Assembly: GCA_030762895.1 (NCBI GenBank)
Contig: CM061063.1
Coordinates: 70,119,836 to 70,183,835 of the forward strand
Reading direction: 5' to 3'
From: Sophora flavescens
Lineage: Eukaryota; Streptophyta; Magnoliopsida; Fabales; Fabaceae
DNA: 64,000 nt
A model generated the notes under the pieces. It searched no databases. It worked only from the letters and a program-made list of their open reading frames with translations, and was not told the DNA's origin. This document shows, one piece after another, positions 34,035 to 48,670 of the stretch (position 1 is the stretch's first letter; every line of letters starts with the position of its first letter). The position numbers and the translations under genes are program-made.

Positions 34035-35165
34035 ATCGAAATAAAACTTAATTATTTAGAAAAAGGCATTAATTAAATATTTTAAAATAATTATGTTTTT
34101 TATTTTTTTATTAATGTTTTTTAAATTATGAAAATAGTTATACAGAAACTTCAATATGGTATATTGATTAAGTAGGAGTTAGCTAAGCACATCACAAAAC
34201 AATTTAGTAAAATGGCACAAAACGATCACAATATTATCTGGTGTATTTTTTGAGGTAAATATTTTATAGAAATATTAAAATATTAATGTATTTGCGTTAA
34301 AAAAAACTATTAATGTAATGTGAGTTAGTGTTTTTAGTTAAATTGTGTATATCTATTTATTCAAAAAAATAAAAATAAGATAACTATACACACATAATAT
34401 ATATATATATATAATATTTTTAACTAATTTTATTTTGTGTCTAAAAAATAAATAAATATCATGTAGATTAAATCATTTTAAGTTTTTAGTTTACCGCCCT
34501 TTAAAAGAAAAGTTTTAAGTGTACTATTTTTATTGTTACAACTTAGGCATGCAATTTGGTTATTTTAAACTCAGATTAATCAATTTGAATGGATGTTTAA
34601 ATGAATTAAAGATAATTATATTATTTAACTTGAAATATTTTGTTAACCTTTAAAGCAAATCGTGTCATCCAATGAATATTTGATTTTGATGCAATGATAA
34701 AGGATAAACTCTAAAAATGTGAATATCATTACCATATCCCATTGTAGTAAATTTCCCATTTAATCCTTGTAAAAAAAATTCCATTTAATCAATAGTAAAT
34801 GTGAGAAAAATAGTTGAACACCTGGGAAATAGTAGTTGTAATTTTATGATAGTCTTATTAATGATTTTAAGTGAATATTTTAAGGATTAGCAATTATGGT
34901 TGTGTATATTTTAAGTTTTAACAAAGGTTAGTGGTATATCACGGGCACTAATTTTTCCCCAATACTTCCACTCTTTAATTTATTAACTTAAATACCTTAC
35001 AGTTTTTCATCAATACTTCCACTCTTTAGTTTTTGTTTTTTTAAAAATGTGTTAGTTTTTTTGATTCATTAGAGCCAGATGCAGTTATGCTTTTGAATTG
35101 AATGGTTAAAGAAAAATTGAGTTAGTCTTATTGGGTGCGTTGTGGAAGTATTTAAGTTAGTGGGT

Positions 35166-35239
<74 letters not shown>

Positions 35240-35973
35240 TTAGGGGTATATTTGTAATATTTAAAATTTGACACCAAAAAATTGTTGTTTTTTTTTTTTG
35301 CTACTCTGTCATTATCTTATTGTATAGAAGATTACTATATATTTTGTTGACTGATATAACAATATCATATTTTTTTTTAAAAACTATAATTTATTTTTTT
35401 TATATATTTATATATATATATATATTTCACATTTTCAAAAAGTTAATATTTTCATATTTTAAAAATCAATTTCAAAATTCATTAAAAACATGCATTTCAA
35501 AATGTAGGACCATAAAATTAATAGAGCGGTCATACAAAATCAAATAAATATAACTTTTAAAAAGTTAATTTGAGTTGTGACATCTTGTAAAAAAAAGTTA
35601 ATTCGAGTTATCATATCAAATCAAATATAAAGGAATATATGAGATTGAAAATATGTTACATTTGTGGAGGATCAAAGACAATACCCAAATCATCTAATAT
35701 TTTAACACAAAATTTTAGACTACAGCATAATTTGCATAAATCATTATATATTGTAGTGCCACCAAAATATTGATATAATCAATTATTTATTTATTTTAAA
35801 TTTTTTAATGACGTTATTAATGGTTTTATGTTTTGTAAAAAAAAATGGTTTTAAGTTTTAAATATAAAGTATAAATATTAATATCTTTATTGCTATAATT
35901 TAGGGGGAAAATTTTGGTTCGTTACAAATGATTTCATACTTATTTTCAAATGTTACATAACAATATTAATATT
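34035..35973. other. AT-rich Helitron interior, copy B, no gene
   Basis: Contains a much longer (AT)n tract at about 35168-35236 than copy A, and R2 at about 35232-35335. The 75-residue frame at 35320-35547 is compositional. Confidence 0.6.
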
Positions 35974-36128
35974 AAATAGAGGAACGTGTGGGAGTTATAA
36001 GGTGGCTTGGTGGTTTTAGGGAGGGAGATAGGGTTTGGAGTGATAAGGTGGAGGTCATGGGTTCAACTCCTCCCACTAACATAACAAATACTAATAATCT
36101 AATATTTGCCGATAAAAAAAATAGAGGA
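35974..36128 (+). mobile_element. tRNA-derived SINE with 10-bp TSD, copy B
   Basis: Body 35984-36118, flanked by AAATAGAGGA at 35974-35983 and 36119-36128. Same insertion as in copy A, so it predates the tandem duplication. Confidence 0.85.
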
Positions 36129-37624
36129 TCATGTAATATGAATCATAGAATCTTATTTAAAGTTTTTTTAGGCAAAAATGGCACAAACAATAATAAAAAA
36201 GAGTATTACACCATGCCAAACATCTATCATAAAGATTACAAATATATATGACATATATGGTTACTATATATGGCATATAGGAATATATAAAAGGATATAT
36301 ATATATATTTATTTAGAGGTAAAAGGATATAATTTGAATCAGTAAAAAAAATTTAGAAAATTAAAAGCTTTCTCCGAAGATAATTAAGACACTATAATCA
36401 AAGATTATCCATAGAAAAGGAAACAATTCGGGCAAAAAGTGAGTAAAAAAAAAAACTCAAGCAAAAGGTAACCTAAAATCAGTAAAAACAATAAGGAATA
36501 TTGAAAAAATTAAGCAATACTTTTTTTTTGAAAGAAAAAAATTAAGCAATACTTGAGTACTCCACATTTCTATAAATAAAAAAAATTAAATGATGAAACA
36601 TATTGTTTAGGTTCTGTATTAAAGGGGTAAGTTGGGCCAACATAGGCAGCCCACTGTCTAATAAACTAATACAATTTTTAAAAAAAAAAATAAAAGTAAA
36701 TAAGGGTTACTGCATAACACCCATACATGTGCCACCGGCAAAGATGAAGGAGAGCAGCGACGGTTGTCCGTTGCAATCACCATGGCGGATCTCAGTTTAT
36801 TACAGATTGGCGGCTTGAAATTCATGGACATGTGATGGTCACGGTGGCTGTCCAGTTCAGCGATCGTGGCTTCGACGGTTCCGGTGTTGCAGTGGAGGTC
36901 TTGCTGGTGGAGGGCTGGAAAGCAAGTTGGGATTTGCTCTGACACCAAATCATTAAAATGTAAGTATGTATATTGCAATGAATAAGAAAAAGAAAAAGAA
37001 AAAGAAATGTGAAATGAAAATTGAATATAATGTTTTTTCAGATGGGTTGGAAAACAAACAAAAGGGAAGGGGAGGCCTTACTGAATGGAGTGTTGATTGA
37101 TTGGGTTTAGTTTAAGGATGAATGGGTGATGTTTCTTCCATTGTTTGTTGGAAAAATTCCTATAAGGTGGATAGAAGGGTGAACTTGTATTTTTGAATGT
37201 ATTGAGCGTGCAGAGGTTATAAAGAGGTTTGTTTTTTTTGTTGTTGTTTTTGTTTTGAATGAGGTTATAAAGAGTTAAGGATGGGGAAAGCTAGAGTAAG
37301 CAGTAACCATTTCAAGTTTTGAAATTTGAAATGATTCACGTTCCAAACTGTTTTATCTGCAGGTTATCTTTCAAACTTTTTTCAAAGTTATCTTTCAATA
37401 GTGTTACCGACTCAGTTTTTTCAAATCCATCAATCTTGTGAGTGATGCGGTTACTGAGGAATTTGGTGTTTGCGGTTAGTGAGATGAGAGGGAGGTAGGG
37501 TATTACAGTAAAACCATTTAATCTATTAGTATAGAAGATATATAGTTTTAGGGGTATATTTGTAATATATAAAATTTTGACACCAAAAAATTGTTTTTTT
37601 TGCTACTCTGCCATTATATTATTG
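36129..37624. other. Helitron 5' region, copy B
   Basis: Counterpart of 9958-11505. It holds the GC-richer block with the TGGTGTCAGAGC primer-site-like motif on the minus strand (near 36934-36948), the TCTATACTAATAGATT-like minus-strand end (about 37521-37535) and R1 up to 37624. No gene. Confidence 0.4.
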
Positions 37625-38131
<507 letters not shown>

Positions 38132-41102
38132 AGGGGTGTTCGCGGATTGGATCCGATCGGTTTTAAACAAAACATAACAGAATCATTCAAAACAGAACAG
38201 AATCATTCTCTTGCTCATCACCAAAATTGCAATCAACATTTTCCTTACCATTAGAGTATGCATCTAAGTGGCTAGTACAGACTACAGAGGAATATGAAGT
38301 AATGAATAAGAAGAAGAATATTAGAGAAGTAAGGAGACTTAGGAGGGAGAAGCAGAAATCACCAGTAATCACCTAATGCCTAACCTTCTCACATTATTTA
38401 AATTTAATCATGAAATCCTCACAAGAAATCTCTCAACCTAGAGCTATGCACTCTATGACCATTAACTGCATTACAAATAACATGATTTTCAAAACCAAAT
38501 TGAACTGCATGATAATTTGCACAGCAATAATTAAGTAAACATGCATGACTCGTTGTGTTCTCTATTCCTTCAGTCACCTAAGACATGCAGTGGGTCCTCA
38601 CTACCTTATGAATCGTTCACAACACTGATCCCTCCCTAGTCCCCACCAACCTTGATGAAGTACTTCCCATCAAACCTTGAAGTTTGATTTTATTTTACAA
38701 TGTCCATTATAACCATAACACATGAAATGAACGAGTTGATTCACATGAAATGAAAGGTTTGAGGTGGTTGAGTTTGACGTAGGTACTCCAAAATTAGACA
38801 CTAGGACAGTATGTTATGCCATTAAAGCATGAATAATAGATATTAACAACAATTCCCAAAATTTTCTTGTACTTCTCATATCTAGTGAGTGGTTATGATC
38901 TTGCTACTAGAAAGCATAACTGTGTGCCCCACTGAAATATTCATGATAACCAGAATACACTCACGGGTAAGCAAAACTGGAATGCAGTACATCCAGTCAT
39001 TGTGAAGACGGGAATTATTAGAGCTCATAAGCATGAATAATAGTTATCATTTTAATGTGATAACTAGAAACCAATTGTACATCCAATTCAATACACTTAC
39101 AAAGTAGAATCTATGATTTTGAACCGAACCCTGCCAAGTTGCAGTGGTTTTGAACAATACATTAGAGTACAATATTTCACTTTCCAACCATTAATCCATT
39201 ATAGATGACACATTAATTCCCAAGCCATTTGATACTTTATGTTTGGACCACTCACTATACTTCCTAGGCCACTTTTAGCACCCCTGAAGATGAGGCCAAA
39301 CTTTGGTTTATCAAAGATTCTACCTAAAACATATGACCCTAACACTTCACAGTAGCTTTAATAGTTTCATAGTTCTTCAACTCACAGCATCAATTTTGGC
39401 TTAAAAGTCAAAGAACTCCTTCACACACCTATTGCTCTTTAACTGTCAGCACAAATATGAGAAAAACAATGATACACAGTAAATTAGCAAACCATGAGAT
39501 CAAAGTAACCGCATCAGACCAAATTGTGGCATTGACAAAATTAACTCTTGAAACGAAAGATCAAAGAAAACCAAAAACCCAATCAAACCAAATTATGGCA
39601 TAGTCAAATTAAGCAAGAAATAGCAATTGGTGACACACAGCACAAATTAGCAGACCACAAAATCTGCTTTGTGCAGACCACAAAGCCAAAAACCGAAACT
39701 AGTAAACAAACCAAAATTGCATGCTAAATATAACATCTAATAAAATCGTCTTTCATTGGAAGCCAACTACCAACATTCTTTCTGAAATAGCCTAAAAGTG
39801 TATCTGGCCGAATTAGCATAAAAAACAATAGCTTTCAATAAATAAATAAATATAGCATCAGAAAAGCCATAACACTTTGAAACACTTTGAGAAGACCCAT
39901 AATAAAAAAAAATAAAAAATACCTATTTCCATAAACACTTTGAAACCCTTCGATCCTTTCCTTAAAAATCCAAATCCAAAGAAGAACAATGGTATGAGAT
40001 CCAGAGCAGAGATTGAGATCTGACAAAGTGAGAGAGAAAAACATTAAATAAGGACTAAATAGATGATTTGAGAGAAGAAATCTTAAACATTTGAAGAAAA
40101 AAATCTGAAACAATTAATTGAAGAATGATAAATAACATGTACCTGAGTTGAGAGAGCGAAATCGAGAGTTGAGAGAGTATGAGATTGAAAGAGCAGCTAA
40201 CGAAAATTGATTTGAAGGTAGGGTTCTTGGAGTTTTGGGTTCGGAGTTGAAATTTATGTGAATCACGCTGGTACGTTTTTGATTTGGGGAAAAATGGCTC
40301 AGAGAAATTTAGGATCAGCTCTATAAGGATTCGATCGGGGACTTGTTAGAAGGCAATCAGAGGCTGACCCGTAAACCCTTCAGCCCTAAGGATTTTAGCC
40401 CATTCAATCAGGGGGACTGTGTTGGGTTAGGGTTAAAACGGCCTTTTTTAAGTGGGCTTAATTTTAATAGGGCTCAATGTAGGGTTTTTGGGGTCTTGGC
40501 CCACGAAATTCAGCCCCATTGACAGCTCTGCACATGAGCCTATTGAAGATTTAAGGAGGCATTATTTATCCATCTATTCAATGAAAGACTATAGATTGAA
40601 TTAGGTATAGTGACTATATCACTATAGGTAGAGGGTAGTGGAACATGTATTAGGACAAGATTGGATAAACATGAACAATTTATGTGGAGTTAATTCTGAT
40701 TAGAATAAATTGGCAATTGCTGAAGATTCACTTACTTTGTATGCTTCACTTTTCAAAATATGGCACCACTACTTTGAGCTAGCATATAAAGTATTTTATG
40801 CTGCAGTTAGCATTCTTTTGAGGTTTTAATAAGAAATTCTGTGGCGGATTCCTATTTTTCAGTAAGCCTTCCTGTTTGTAATATCTTTTTCCTCTTTTGG
40901 ATAACAAATGGATTTCTTGTCTCTATTTTTTATGTCTCCTTCTCATCTCTTTCGTGCAAGTATCCTTCCCTTTGTGATTTTTCATTGTGTGCATAATCAT
41001 GATTTTTATCTTCTCACGGCTGTGTTTATATAGATGGTATACATGGGATATAATATTAAATTTGGAAGGTCGTCATATTTAGTAACTTGACATGTTCTGC
41101 AG
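38132..41102. other. Spacer, non-coding, unit B
   Basis: Nearly identical to 12001-14971. No gene was recognised and no upstream cyclin exons were found. Confidence 0.45.
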
Positions 41103-43396
41103 ATCATTGCAATAGTGTGCACGTTTCTTGCTGGGAAGGTTGAAGAAACTCCTCGCCCACTTAGAGATGTAATTCTTGTTTCATATGAAATTATAAATAA
41201 GAAGGATCCTTCAGCTGTTCAGAGAATCAAACAAAAGGTATGTCATATGCCCCTCACTACCACCTGTTAATAATTTTTTTTTAACATTAATTTGCTTTAG
41301 TTCACTGCATTCAATGATCTCTTATCTTTCTCCCAACTCCCATTCTAGTGGAAACATTACATTTCTGTCACGGAACATATTAGTTGCTTTTGTAAGAGGC
41401 TAGTACATGCAACAATTTTGACATGCAAGTTTAATCTGAAATAAGATTTCTGAACGGAATACTTGTTTTCCAGTAATTTTACTCTATTTAACATTCTGGG
41501 CATTTATTTCAAAATCAAATTTCTTTTGAAATTTTAATTATGCTCCTTGCTCTTGTTTGCAGCATGATTTTTTTCTCATGCAATTATTTTTACTTGAAAC
41601 TATGACATAGGAAGTGTACGAAGAGCAGAAAGAATTAATTTTACTTGGAGAGAGGGCGGTTCTTGCGACTATTGGTTTTGATCTTAATGTGCTCCATCCT
41701 TATAAACCCCTTGTTGAGGCAATAAAGAAATTCAAAGTTGCTCAAAATGCCCTTGCTCAAGTTGAGTGGAATTTTGTAAATGATGGGTATGAAGATTACA
41801 CCATTTTCGTTATGGCCAACGGCCTTTGATTTTTCTTTTCTGAAATTAGGATGTGGTATGCAGACTTCGGACATCTCTTTGCTTGCAATTTAAGCCCCAT
41901 CATATTGCTGCTGGAGCCATATTCCTTGCTGCAAAGTTCCTCAAGGTGAAGCTGCCATCAGATGGGGAGAAGGTCTGGTGGCAAGAGTTTGATGACACCC
42001 CACTCCAGTTGGAGGGTTGGTGTCTTCTTCTTTAGTACTAGTGGTATAAAGAAATGAGGAAAAAAAACGTACTATCTCGTTGTCATGTCTCTTTCTTCTC
42101 CTGCATCTCATTCATTTTGCTTGTTTCTCTTTTTTTGAGTGTGTGGTGGACTGGTGGTATCTTAATAAGAGTATAATTGTTGAAGTATTTGAGTAGACTG
42201 GGCAACCTAGCTAATAGTTAATATAATTTTTTATTGACATTGTACCTTTACTTTTTGCAGAAGTTAGTAACCAAATGTTGGAGCTTTATGAACAAAACCG
42301 AATGGCAGCATCCATTGATGTTGAAGGAGCTGCAAGTGGTGTCAATCGACTCACTGAAAAAGCTCCAGCTGGCAATGATGAAACTACAACTAACAGCAAT
42401 TCGCATACTGGAGCCACAAGTTCAAGACTTGAAATTTCAAAACCTGCAGCATCTAAGAATGCGTTTGTGTCATCTGCTGCTAATCATGTTGGGCGTCCTG
42501 TATCAAATAACGGTAAAAGTGGTGATTATGAGAGCACAGAAATGAAACATAGGGTGGGAGATGATGCCAAAGGCAATCATCATTCTGGGCAGGAACCTCT
42601 ATCATATAACGAAAACTTGCAGGAACCTCAAGGAAACTATGTTGGGAAAAGCGAAACGAAGGAAGATACTGAATTGAATGATAAACATAGCAGCAGAAAC
42701 CAAAATCACAGTGATGGTATATCTGCACCGCCTCAACATGAAGCCATCAAAAGAATTGATAGGGACAAGGTAAAGGCTGCATTAGAGAAACGGAAGAAAG
42801 TAACTGGTCGTATAACTAAGAAAGCAGAGTTCATGGATGATGATGATCTCATTGAGAAGGAACTCGAAGATGGAATTGAACTGGCCGCTCAGAGCGAGAA
42901 GAATAAACAGGATAGACGGCAAAGCGGGTCTAAGCCCTCAGACAGATCAGATTATGTGAATACGCAGCATGGAAAACATCAAGATCATGGAGAGGAGCAT
43001 CTTCATGGGAAGAAGGTTCTGCCGTCATACGAAGCTGATCCAAGTGCTGTGGAAGAATGGGAGGTGTCAGCATTTGATGAGGTTGACGTAGGGCTACGGT
43101 CACCCAAGTCAAGCAACCACAAGAGAAAAGCAGTGAGGTCACCTGATAGAGGAGTGGAGGGTAAAAGGTGGCATAATTATGGCTCTGGACCTTCCAACCA
43201 TAGTCGATTTGATTATATGGAAGATCGAAACAAGGTCAGCCGACTGGTAGACAGCAAAACCATGTTTGATGCAGTGTTTGGTGTGGCTGAACATGACTCG
43301 GTTATTGTTTTGAACTCTTGTCTGAGAACATATGCCTGCTTTCGGAACAAAAGATCCTTGAATGCTCTCAACTCTGGTATGATCCTGCCAGCTTAG
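41103..43396 (+). CDS. Cyclin-T (T1-4/T1-5 type), 5'-truncated, copy B
   Basis: Exons 41103-41237, 41611-41786, 41864-42015 and 42261-43396 carry the same 532-codon spliced frame as copy A. The last-exon frame (373 residues from its first Met) is identical to copy A at the protein level, while introns and flanks differ by scattered bases. It has the same truncation, without start codon or N-terminal cyclin fold. If transcribed it could only yield a partial cyclin box plus the C-terminal tail, unlikely to bind CDKC normally. Confidence 0.85.
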
Positions 43397-43742
43397 CTGC
43401 CATAAAATCCCCCTAGTTATGGAAATTTCACTAAATTGAAAGGTAATTTTAACTAAATCAGTTTGGTTGGTAGAACCAATTCCATTTTATGGATATATGG
43501 GAAAATTTGTATTATTGAAAGTGTGAGGTTTTATATAAATTAAAGGAGGACTTGTAATAGAACTTTTTTCATAAGATCATGGATTTTTGATTATTATTAT
43601 TATCATCCCTGTGAAATAATAGTAATCATGATGTTTAGAAACTTGCTACTGTTGTACGATCCTTTCAGATATGATGAGTAAATAATATTGCTCATGGGAA
43701 AAAAACAAATGACTCGCTGATTTACCGGTTCTACTTATTTGT
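43397..43742 (+). other. Uninterrupted cyclin-T 3'-UTR, unit B
   Basis: Counterpart of 17267-17611, again lacking the Helitron at the ATT/ATC tract. Confidence 0.75.
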
Positions 43743-44115
43743 GTCACACACCGTACCTACCATATCTATTTGTTATGCATTAGTTTGGCTTGAATCGTAT
43801 ACTTTTGTAGCATCAACATCGAGCAGACAGTTGAATTCCAATTCTTTCTTTTATGAAAATAAAATGACCATATTATAATCAGATTTTCTCTTTTGGTATT
43901 AATCTTTCATCCATTCCTATAAGATTAAGAATGGCAGTATTCGGATTCATCCACGTATGCGGATTCATCCACGTATGAACAAGACATAAAACTACGAGGA
44001 TGATGAAACTCCCTTATTTTTGGTGGTCTTATGTAGTTGGATCAATGTAAATCTGTATGAAAACATAAGACAAGTATTATGTGATCGGTTCTCCGGTTTG
44101 GTGGTATAAATCTTT
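43743..44115. other. Intergenic, no gene seen, unit B
   Basis: Matches 17612-17984, including the GCGGATTCATCCACGTATG near-repeat. Confidence 0.6.
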
Positions 44116-45019
44116 GGGCTTTGTTATTAACACCTTGCATATTGCTCTTCACATCTTGTAACACTTTTTAAAAAAAAAATTCCCTCAAAATACCCTTGCA
44201 CATCAATATTCCCTCCCTTCCCCAACAACCGATCCAGAAAAAACCATCTCTCTACGCCGCCAAGGGTTCCGCCTCCACCCCTCAAAGTTCTTCCTCTTCC
44301 TTCTTGCTTCCTCAGTTGCGCAGCTTTCGGTCAAGCTTTCCGATTTTGCCTCCACCCCTCAAAGTTCTTCCTCTTCTGGTGAGTTTCTTACAACCTTAAC
44401 TCTCCTCCTCTTTCTTTTTTTCCCCCAAAAATCGCAATCCCATTTTCTGATTTTGTTAGCCTCCTAATTTAGTATTCCGGACGCATAATATGGTAGGGAG
44501 TCGTTCGGATTTTGCGTTCCCCAGACACCTTCCGGAATCCTCTTTCCGGACACATTCCGGAACCCTCTTTTTGGTAACATAGTGAAAGAATCACTCGCAA
44601 GCCCAAAAACGATCGAGACTCGTAGTACGGGTCGGTTCGCCGTTACTGAAAGTGAAGAGGAAGATGAAGAAGAGGAATTGGTGAGGGATAATCGCTTGAA
44701 ATTTGAGTCGGAAGATGAGGACGATGCAAGTGAATCGGATTCTGACACGACAGATGATGAAGAAGTTGCAGATGAGGAAATGCCTGATGGGTTGAACAAC
44801 CAGAAAAAAAAAATTCAATGTTTTCACCAGGAGGGAAGAGGGAGAACTTTGAGGGGTGGAGGTTGAACCCTTGGCTATGTAGGGAGACGGTTTTTCCGTA
44901 TGGGTTGTGGGGGAAGGGAGGGAATATCGATGTGCATGGGTATTTTGGGGAAATTATTTTTAAAAAAAAGTGTTGCAAGATGTGAAGAGCAATAAGAAAG
45001 GTGTTAATAGCATGGCAAA
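44116..45019 (+). mobile_element. TIR element 1, unit B
   Basis: Same element as 17985-18888, with the acidic frame at 44582-44866. A few bases to its right (about 45027-45030) the sequence jumps to the equivalent of 20604, the deletion junction that distinguishes unit B. Confidence 0.7.
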
Positions 45020-45026
45020 GATCTTT

Positions 45027-45523
45027 TGTTAAAAGAAAAAAAATATTATAAACAAATATCTTTATACCTTTTTTCGTAATTTACTATATAAAAGTGATTA
45101 TTTTTACAGCACCCAAACGAAATAGATTATCTTAAAAGCGCTTTCAGCAAAAATAATCGATTATTTGAAAACAGATTATCAGCATAATCTTTTTTTCCAG
45201 CTTTCCCAAACACACTCTAACAGTCCCATTTTTAAGATGCATAGAAAACAATTTTTTTCAGAAAAGAAGCTTTTTTAAAAATTAAACAAGATACCCAAAC
45301 ATAACAAAATTTACCAATCCAGATTTTTTTTTATTTAAAAAAAACAACTAAAACACAAATAATCTGGCACCCCGTAGTAATGACAAACAAGGGTGTGATA
45401 CTAGTAAAAGAGGTTTTAACTCGCTTGATGGGCCCTCAACCTGGATAAACATATTAGTTTGAACTAAATTTTTGAATTTTTGCATATTGCTCGATGGAAG
45501 CGACGAACGATTAGCGATCGAGG
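45027..45523. other. Deletion junction and residual foldback arm, unit B
   Basis: TCTTTTGTT joins directly to AAAAGAAAAAAAATATT. Relative to unit A about 1.7 kb (18896-20604) is missing, with TGTT shared by both edges. The right foldback arm (about 45060-45215) remains. No gene. Confidence 0.8.
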
Positions 45524-46181
45524 TTCTAGGTAGGGCTGGGAATATGATAGGCTGAGCTTGGCCCTGGTAAGCCTGGGCCTGGCCTGTGTTCCAGTCGTGA
45601 GGCCTGAGCCTGGCCTATAGCCTGATATAGGCCAATTTCTAAGGTCAGGGCCCGAGCCTACTTTAAAGCCTGACCTGGCCTAGCCTGACCTGAAAGCCTA
45701 CTTAAAAGCCCCTACCTATCAACAAGACATTTAAATATGCATTCATCTATAAATAGGTCACGGTCCTTCACTTGTAAATAGGCTCGTAGGTCTCTAATGA
45801 CAAAGAAGTTGGTAGACATATACTAATAAATAGGTCACTAGGCATTCACAAATAAACAAGCAAGTAAGCCACTACATGGCCAATATGCCTTTACCTTTAA
45901 ATATTATGAATAATATAAATAATATATTATAGTATTATAATATAATATATTATATTATACATATATATTTATGTGTGTGTATGTGTTAAATAGGCCTGCC
46001 TGATAGGCCTAATAGACTTTTTTTAAAACCTTAGGCCTGACCTATTTAACTATATATGTTTTTTTATAAAGCCTTGACCTGACCTTTTTACTGAATAGGA
46101 TAGGTCGAGCTATGCCTTAAATAGGCTAGATCGTAAACCTCCGACGAACGGCCTGGCCTATTCCCACCCTTAATTCTAGGT
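45524..46181. mobile_element. hAT-like MITE with 8-bp TSD, unit B
   Basis: TTCTAGGT at 45524-45531 and 46174-46181 brackets the same 642-bp element as in unit A. Confidence 0.8.
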
Positions 46182-47339
46182 TTGAAGCAATTTGGTGAGG
46201 AGGGAAAATGAAAAACTACTAGAAAAAAAAAAGGCTAAAAACTCAAAAAAAGTGCATGAAGCGATTTTGGAGGGAAACAATGCAAAATTGGAGCCTAGAC
46301 AAAGGACCCACCAAAAGGGGAAAAAAAACTCTATTGTTCCTACTTCCTACTTTCAAACTTTTATTAATTAATTAAAAAGAACAAATATAAATTATTATAA
46401 TATAAATTGAAAAAAAAACAGCTCAGACGGATTGACAAAGTTGAATTTTATCATTCAATTATATATATTATCAACAACGACAAAAACTGAATTTAAAATA
46501 ACTTCTAACTTTTAAATATAAAATTGATACATTATAATTTAATTGGTATATATTTTTAGTATAAATTTTTTTATATTGTCAATCAATTAAAAAAATATGA
46601 TATGATTGACTTTTAAGATAGTTGGGATAAGAATCAAATATTTTTAATAATATGTTAATTTTTTATTGATTAACCATATAAAAAATCTTTACTTTATTAA
46701 TACATAATAGTAAAATCCTTATATTTTTATAAAAAATATATTTTTATTTTATTTTCAAATATTTTATAATTTATACTATTGGGTGCCTTTAAGTATATAG
46801 TTTCGAGTTTAATATTTGAATTTATGTCCATAAAAAGACACCATTGATAAGAATTCTTGATTAAACGTCTTATTTTATCTTAAAAAATTAGTCACCTGCC
46901 TATGCGAGTATATCCTTAAAAAAATATTTTTTAACTTATGCAGAAATAAACATTTCGTAGCTTTTTAAATGTGGTTATAGTTCACTTGAAAGTGAAACAC
47001 TTTCTATTATTAATTTTTTATTTATCTATAATCTATAATGTTATAAAGGATTTTTTTGGTAAAAAAAAAATATTATAAAGGATTTTTTTTTATAAATTGG
47101 TCACACTTTGACTACTGTTAAAATGTCGATATAATTATGTATGAATGTTTCCCTTTTTTAAACATATCTTTTTGCATGATTATACTGAAAAACACTGTTT
47201 AAGAATTGAACCTTTTTTTAAAACATATCTCAATATAGTTATGAATAAAAAAATTAATATAAAAAAATCCTCCATGAGATTTACTATTTTTTCAAGCATT
47301 ACAATTTACAAGAGAACCTTTCATAATCTACACTTCAGT
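46182..47339. other. AT-rich intergenic DNA, no gene, unit B
   Basis: Counterpart of 21760-22917, with small homopolymer-length differences. Confidence 0.6.
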
Positions 47340-47525
47340 AACAAACTGGATTTGCTCCCGTTAGGAACCCCTCCAGCGTCGCTCCAGTCATAATCCAACG
47401 GCTGCTGAGATGTGTGGGGAGAGAGATGAAGATGAAGGAGGTGTGAGAGAGGGATCCAAGAGAGGAAACCTACCGCTGGACCGTCCCAATGACGAGGAGA
47501 GCGAATCTGAGTCCCTTCCATAAAC
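47340..47525. repeat. Short imperfect foldback, unit B
   Basis: Counterpart of 22918-23100. Differs near 47484-47500 (CCCAATGACGAGGAGAG versus CCAGCGACAGGAG). Confidence 0.35.
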
Positions 47526-47566
47526 AGAATAAAATGATAATATAATTCACTCAAACAAACAAACAA

Positions 47567-47701
47567 AATGAGGTGTAGCTCACTCAATTGAGGTGTCAGA
47601 CATAAAGTGTGAGTACGCAAGTTCAAATCTCACAATACACTTCTTCTATTCTCATTCCTTTCTCCCCTATCCTTACGAGTCATCCCTTAGACAAAAAAAA
47701 T
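47567..47701 (+). mobile_element. tRNA-derived SINE-like element, unit B
   Basis: Same box-A-like and box-B-like motifs as 23137-23270. Confidence 0.65.
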
Positions 47702-47810
47702 ATACTTAATAAATAAAATAAAATTGTCATTAAAAAATTAAAAATATAAATTAACATATAAGTTAATTAATAAATAATAATAAACCTCTAATTAAAAATA
47801 AAATTGATTT

Positions 47811-47983
47811 GTGCAAATAGGGATGGCAATCCGGACCCTACCCGATAGGTACCCGCAAAAATACCCATCATGGATAGGGTAAAAACCCGTTTTATAGGTA
47901 TGAGTACGGACACGAGTAATTACCCGCAAATCTAAGAGGGTATGGGGCGGGTACGGTACCTTGATACCCACCCCGCCCCATAC

Positions 47984-48036
<53 letters not shown>

Positions 48037-48550
48037 CATTAATACATATAATTATATTAGATTAAAATTAGAAACTGAAACTCTACTTCACTATTCTTCT
48101 CATCTCAGCCGTTTTAGTTCTGCCCCTTTCTTCTCATCTTCCTTGTTCATCTCCAAGACTCCAACCACTATCCCTTCCTCCCTCATCGGCTCAGGAATTA
48201 CAACTTGATGAATTTATTGTTTTGGATGCTTATTGTTATTTACTTATTTTGGATATTTTACATGTTTTTATTTAGTAATACGCAGGTTTGTAATGTTTGA
48301 TGAATATATTTGAAACATCGATGGATGATTTTTTAATTAAGTTATGATCTTTTTGTTATTTATTTCTATTTCTTTGTTAAAGTACGGGTAATGGATATGG
48401 GTGTGGGTACTTAAATACTAGAAGATATGGATAAGAGTAACGAGGTTGCTACCTACGATGGTATGGATCCGGATCTGGATATTTTTTTCAAATGGAAACG
48501 GATATTATAATACCTTGCCCAAACCCCATCCTTATAAAAACAGTGCAAAC
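47811..48550. mobile_element. MITE-like element (GGGATGGCAAT family), unit B
   Basis: Counterpart of 23381-24102, with a longer (AT)n tract at about 47987-48031. Confidence 0.45.
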
Positions 48551-48670
48551 TTGCAAAGGCCTAAAACCTTAAACCAAGGCAATTGGAGAGAGCGGCATCG
48601 TTTGTGTCATTCCCCCAACTCTGAAACAACAACAACTCTCTCTTCCATCTTCCTTTGTGTCTCTGTTGTT

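Larger units (their letters stand above)
26922..37624 (-). mobile_element. Helitron, copy B
   Basis: Same element and insertion point as copy A. CTAG is at 26922-26925, but the hairpin is damaged: the inner arm AGACAGGCAC (26931-26940) faces GTGCTCTGCC instead of GTGCCTGTCT, leaving four paired bases next to the loop. The interior order matches copy A. No new target site is involved, so it arose by segmental duplication, not by transposition. Confidence 0.85.
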
